DNA of 64,000 nt from JAKAVN01 sp963734845. GTDB taxonomy: Bacteria; Desulfobacterota; Binatia; Binatales; Binataceae. This document shows, in pieces, positions 60,680 to 64,000 of this stretch. Where the stretch lies: NCBI GenBank assembly GCA_963734845.1, contig CAVTIS010000006.1, positions 248,001 to 312,000 on the forward strand. The letters run 5' to 3'. Position numbers and translations under genes: made by a program. Below the pieces are notes generated by a model. That model did not search any database, was not told the origin of the DNA, and worked only from the letters and a program-made list of their open reading frames with translations. Positions within the stretch are counted from its first letter, which is position 1. Each line of letters begins with the position of its first letter.

Positions 60680-61496
60680 ATGAGCGAGCCCTCGATAAAA
60701 GAACAGGTCAGGGAAAATTACGCGCGCGCCGCCCGGCGCGTCACCAGCGAAGAAACCGGCGGCGGATGCTGCGGCAGCGTCGCCCCCCTGCGGCAATCCG
60801 ATAACCTCGAATCTATACGCCGAGAGCGAGACCGGGGCGCTGCCGACGGCGGCCGTCGCCGCTTCGCTCGGATGCGGCAATCCAACCGCGCTCGCGGAAT
60901 TGAAAGCGGGCGAGACGGTGCTCGACCTCGGCTCCGGCGGCGGGATCGACGTGCTGCTCTCGGCGCGCCGCGTCGGCCCCACCGGCAAGGCCTACGGCCT
61001 CGACATGACAGACGAGATGCTCGCGCTGGCGCGCGAGAACCAGCGCAAGGCGGGCGCGGAAAACGTTGAGTTTTTAAAGGGCGAGATCGAAAGCATCCCG
61101 CTCCCCGACAATTCCGTGGACGTGATCATCTCGAACTGCGTGATTAATCTTTCGGGCGACAAGGATCGCGTGCTGGCCGAGGCCTTTCGGGTGCTGCGTC
61201 CGGGCGGGCGCTTCGCGGTCTCCGACGTGGTGGTGCGCGGTGAAGTGCCGGCCGCGATTCGCCGCAACGTGGAGTTGTGGATCGGATGCGTCGCCGGAGC
61301 GCTGGAGGAATCCGAGTACCGGGCGAAATTGAGCGGCGCCGGCTTCGAGCAGGTCGAGGTCGAACCGACCCGAATCTACCGCGCCGAGGACGCGTCGGAA
61401 TTCTTCGCTCAGGCCAATCTCGACCTCGAAAAAGTCGCGTCGATGGTCAACGGGAAATTCATGAGTGCGTTCGTCCGCGCCCGCAAGCCCCTCTAA
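60680..61496 (+). pseudogene. arsM: Arsenite S-adenosylmethionine methyltransferase with a frameshift
   Basis: ArsM methylates As(III) using SAM. The start ATG (60680) has GGAG about 9 bases upstream and encodes SIKEQVRENYARAARRVTSE and a GGGCCGS segment. At a run of six C (60783-60788) the frame must shift by one base to continue with CGNPITSNLYAESETGALP, the SLGCGNP motif, the SAM loop LDLGSGGGIDVLLSARRVGP, SNCVINLSGDKDRV and WIGCVAGALEE. The Cys residues used for As binding are all present across the two frames. Deleting one C restores a 271-residue ArsM. An internal TTG at 60900 would lose SLGCGNP. Confidence 0.87.
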
Positions 61497-61501
61497 GCGG
61501 C

Positions 61502-62581
61502 TTACGCCAGATAGCCGGAGTGCTGCAGGTACTCGGCGAGCAACACCGCGCCGCGCCCCGCGCCCATCGCCGCGTTGTGCGTGACCAGCACGTACTTTAC
61601 GCCGTTGGCCAGGACTTCATCGGGGCGGATTCGTCCGACCGAAGTCGTCATCCCGCGCTCGGCGTCGCGGTCCAGGCGCGGCTGCGGGCGCATCGGATCG
61701 CGATGCACGGTAATCATGTGCTGCGGCGAGTTGGGCAGACCGAGCGCGGTGAACTCGCGCCCGAAGCTTTCGAACGCCTCACTGACCGCCTCGACGCCAG
61801 CGGGCTTTTTGAGCGAAACCGCGACCGCCTCCGTATGACCGTTGAGCACCGCGGCGCGCGTGCAGGTGGCGCTCACGCGGAGCGCCAATTCCGCGATCCC
61901 GCCCTCGGCCATGCGCCCGAGGATTTTGCGCGTCTCGACCATCACCCGCTCCTCTTCGCGCGGGATGAACGGGATGACGTTCTCGACGATGTCGAGCGCG
62001 GAGAGGTCGCGCCCGGCGCCCGAGATCCCCTGCATCGTCGTGACCATCGTGGCCTCGACGCCGAAGCGCGCATCGAGCGCCTTGAGCGTGATCGCGAGGC
62101 CGGTCGCGGTGCAGTTAGGGAGGGTCGCGATATAGCCTTTCCATCCGCGCCGGCGGCGCTGCTCGTTCACCAGTGCGAGATGGTCGAGGTTGACGCCAGG
62201 GATCAGCAGCGGCACGTCGGGTTCCATCCGATGCGGCCGGGCGGTGCTGATGGTCGGAACCAGGGCCGCGTAAATCGGCTCGAGCTCGCGCGCGGCTTCG
62301 GATTCGACCGCGGCAAACACCACACCGATCCCGCCAAGTCTCAGTGACTTCGCGTCCTGCACTTCGAGTCCCAGCGTCTCGGTCGGCGGTTCGCAACCGC
62401 CGACGTACCATCGCCGCACGCCGCTTTGCCCGTCGGTTATAGCCTCGGCAAAGGTCTTACCGGCCGAGCGCTCGGAGGCGGCCAGCGCCGCAATCTCGAA
62501 ATACGGATGTCCGTCGAGGGCGGCCAGCACCTGCTGGCCGGCAATTCCGGTGGCGCCAACGATTGCAGCTTTGATCTTCAT
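61502..62581 (-). CDS. asd: Aspartate-semialdehyde dehydrogenase (archaeal/fungal type)
   Basis: A 359-residue enzyme that reduces aspartyl phosphate to aspartate semialdehyde, leading to lysine, threonine and methionine. NADP-binding VGATGIAGQQVLAALD opens the protein; the catalytic Cys is in LPNCTATGLAITLK and the His region is SATCTRAAVLNGHTEAVAVS. The latter pattern is typical of the archaeal/fungal branch rather than the usual bacterial branch. It converges with arsM, 5 bases apart. Confidence 0.92.
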   Translation of the reverse strand: MKIKAAIVGATGIAGQQVLAALDGHPYFEIAALAASERSAGKTFAEAITDGQSGVRRWYVGGCEPPTETLGLEVQDAKSLRLGGIGVVFAAVESEAARELEPIYAALVPTISTARPHRMEPDVPLLIPGVNLDHLALVNEQRRRRGWKGYIATLPNCTATGLAITLKALDARFGVEATMVTTMQGISGAGRDLSALDIVENVIPFIPREEERVMVETRKILGRMAEGGIAELALRVSATCTRAAVLNGHTEAVAVSLKKPAGVEAVSEAFESFGREFTALGLPNSPQHMITVHRDPMRPQPRLDRDAERGMTTSVGRIRPDEVLANGVKYVLVTHNAAMGAGRGAVLLAEYLQHSGYLA

Positions 62582-62698
62582 CTAATGAGCCGAGTGCCTG
62601 AAAGTTTGGAGCTAACAGATTATAGATAGCGGCTGTCGCGATCCATATGAGGAGCGCGGCGACGAGCCGCCCGTACCGGCGCGCTCGCGGCCAATCCG

Positions 62699-63394
62699 TC
62701 AGAGATGCGCGAGCAGCCAGCCGCGGACGGTCTCGAGTAGTTCGTCGGCCGCTTCGGTGAAGCGATGGCCGACGCCGGGAAAAAGCTTGAGCGTTCGCGG
62801 CTCTCGTGCGCGCTCGTAGATTCTCTCGGAACATTCGTGCGGCAAAATCGTGTCGGCGGTGCCATGCAGCAGGAGCAGCGGGCGCGGCGCAAGCTCGGCG
62901 ACCACGTGCGCGCCGGCGAGCTGGCTCGAAACCGCGACCACGGTCGTTACCGTCGAGGAGAGCGTGCCCGCGTTGATCGCGACCGCGCCGCCGAAAGAGT
63001 GGCCGACGATTGCCGCGCGCCCGCATTGCATCGCGTTCAGAAACGCGAGCCCGGCCATCGTGTCGAGCACGCACTCGCCGAACTCGTTGGGCATCCGGTA
63101 GTTGACCCGCACCACCGTGATTCCCAGCGCGGGCAGCTCCTGCCCGAGCCGCACGTAGAGCTTTCCGGGACCGTCGAACCCGCCGAGCGCGCCGCTGACG
63201 CACAGTACGGCGCGGGCGGGAGCGTCATCTGCCCCGGCATCAGCCGCCCCGACTTCGACCGGCTGGACCTCGGGCGCGTGCACGATTATCGGGATCTCGC
63301 CGCGCGTAGTGCGAAGCCTGAGGCATCGCGCGCCAGCGATTTCGTCGCCCGACTCTACATCGAGGATACGCAGGCTGAGGTCGTCGCCGCTCAT
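62699..63394 (-). CDS. Alpha/beta hydrolase (dienelactone-hydrolase-like)
   Basis: A 231-residue hydrolase with an intact triad: nucleophile Ser in AIVGHSFGGAVAIN, acid in LLHGTADTILP and His in PGVGHRFTEAADE. Unlike the protein at 41347, this copy looks catalytically competent. Substrate unknown; its neighbours suggest small-ester or xenobiotic metabolism. The next gene begins 58 bases upstream on the same strand. Confidence 0.85.
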   Translation of the reverse strand: MSGDDLSLRILDVESGDEIAGARCLRLRTTRGEIPIIVHAPEVQPVEVGAADAGADDAPARAVLCVSGALGGFDGPGKLYVRLGQELPALGITVVRVNYRMPNEFGECVLDTMAGLAFLNAMQCGRAAIVGHSFGGAVAINAGTLSSTVTTVVAVSSQLAGAHVVAELAPRPLLLLHGTADTILPHECSERIYERAREPRTLKLFPGVGHRFTEAADELLETVRGWLLAHL

Positions 63395-63452
63395 CGCGCC
63401 TCCGCGCGGCCCGCCGCTAGGAAATCGGGCGTACCCGAATCACACCTACCGA

Positions 63453-64000
63453 TCACACGTATAACGACGCAAGCCGCCGCAGCTCCACCTGGTAATTCTC
63501 CGGCCGCAGTGCGGCGTCGAGCATCATGATGACAAAGCGATGCGCTCCGGCCGCCGCATACTGTTCCAGCCCCGCCTGCACCTCGGCGCGCGCGCCGCGC
63601 ATCTCGCGCCGCATGATCGTGATGTCCTTGCGCTCGAACTCGCTATGGGCGGCGGCGCACTCGGCGCGCAGCCGGGCGAGCTCTTCCTTGAGCTGCGGCG
63701 GGGTCAGGAAAATCGGACACCATCCGTCGCCCCAGCGCGCGACCCAACCGAGCGCATTCTTGTCCTTACTGCCAATGATGACCGGCGGGCCGCCTTTGCG
63801 CGCGGGCTTGGGATAGCATCGCACCGGCGGAAACTTGATATAGCGGCCGTCGAACGAGGCTTCGTCCTTGGTCCACAGCTCGCGCATCGCGGCGACGTAC
63901 TCGCGCGTCTGGGTCCATCGATGGGCAAAGTCGACGCCGAGGAGTTCCGACTCCTCGCGCAGCCATCCCGCGCCAACGCCGAGGATGACTCGTCCGCCCG
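63453..64000 (-). CDS. LLM-class (F420-dependent) oxidoreductase, C-terminal part
   Basis: The gene runs off the right edge of the window, so the N-terminus is missing. The visible 181 codons read VILGVGAGWLREESELLGVD, TREYVAAMRELWTKDEASFD, RYIKFPPVRCYPKPA and PPVIIGSKDKNALGWVARWG, the standard end of luciferase-like F420 or FMN oxidoreductases. An ATG at 63887 is internal. Such enzymes act on hydroxyl or halogenated compounds; the substrate is unknown. Confidence 0.9.
   Translation of the reverse strand, partial: GGRVILGVGAGWLREESELLGVDFAHRWTQTREYVAAMRELWTKDEASFDGRYIKFPPVRCYPKPARKGGPPVIIGSKDKNALGWVARWGDGWCPIFLTPPQLKEELARLRAECAAAHSEFERKDITIMRREMRGARAEVQAGLEQYAAAGAHRFVIMMLDAALRPENYQVELRRLASLYV

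Noticed and set aside
60900..61496. Intact arsM starting at the internal TTG (60900)
   Set aside because: That start omits the N-terminal Cys region and the SLGCGNP motif needed for arsenic binding; both lie upstream in open frame, so a frameshift explains the data better.

Overview
This window is GC-rich chromosomal DNA from a free-living bacterium, probably an uncultured soil lineage. The mix of molybdenum hydroxylase subunits, acyl-CoA dehydrogenase plus aminoglycoside-phosphotransferase-like kinase, thiolase-like protein plus DUF35, EthD and F420-type luciferase-like genes, together with ordinary housekeeping genes, resembles Binatota or other Desulfobacterota-like genomes. That placement is inference and no marker in the window proves it. 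I see no rRNA, tRNA, CRISPR array, phage block or intact transposase.

Layout. 0-5 kb: the end of a thpR-like gene, recA, a DEAD-box helicase, a probably acquired HNH endonuclease and a MetE-like methyltransferase. 5-11.8 kb (minus strand): a Cu/Ag export operon in the order Cys-rich exported protein, cusC, cusB, cusA, carrying a cluster of long GC-rich hairpins. 12-18.3 kb: an acyl-CoA dehydrogenase/kinase pair like LvaC/LvaA, then a three-subunit molybdenum hydroxylase (FAD, 2Fe-2S, Mo subunits). 18.4-29.6 kb: a MoaD/ThiS-like protein, an MHS transporter, a MAPEG protein, a second lone Mo subunit, and the maturation pair CoxD (MoxR ATPase) and CoxE (VWA). CoxD and CoxE are separated by about 3.4 kb holding a cyclase-TPR gene and decayed cyclase tails. 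29.7-35.4 kb: an exported FecR-domain protein, a CHASE2 cyclase, a two-repeat EthD protein and an MscS channel with a cyclic-nucleotide-binding domain. 35.4-40.3 kb (minus): glycosyltransferase-like protein, rdgB with a repeat insertion, ddl and guaB, the last behind a leader ORF with a terminator hairpin. 40.6-45.8 kb: a ZIP transporter, an alpha/beta-hydrolase-fold protein without its nucleophile, a hidden 31-residue Lys-rich gene with a textbook promoter and terminator, a FtsB-like protein, an MFS pump, a HemJ-like protein and an unknown protein. 46-54 kb: a hybrid histidine kinase, an alanine/serine-glyoxylate aminotransferase and divergent glcDEF. 54-64 kb: a hidden 58-residue gene, an RRM protein, thiolase-like/DUF35 pair, an arsenic island (acr3, arsJ, GAPDH, arsR, and divergent arsM with a frameshift), aspartate-semialdehyde dehydrogenase, a hydrolase and a truncated luciferase-like oxidoreductase.

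How they fit together. Two metal or metalloid defences (Cus for Cu/Ag, Ars for As) sit in one window. The Mo-hydroxylase region contains catalytic subunits and the CoxD/CoxE insertion machinery, so it is probably one functional unit despite the interruption. GlcDEF makes glyoxylate and the divergent aminotransferase can remove it. Two class III cyclases and a channel with a cyclic-nucleotide-binding domain suggest local cAMP signalling.

The least expected signals are the clusters of unrelated long GC-rich inverted repeats (in and beside cusC, in the CoxE linker, and before arsM), the two short genes, the guaB leader, the C-tract frameshift in arsM and the split coxD/coxE locus. All similarity statements are by eye; no search was run.
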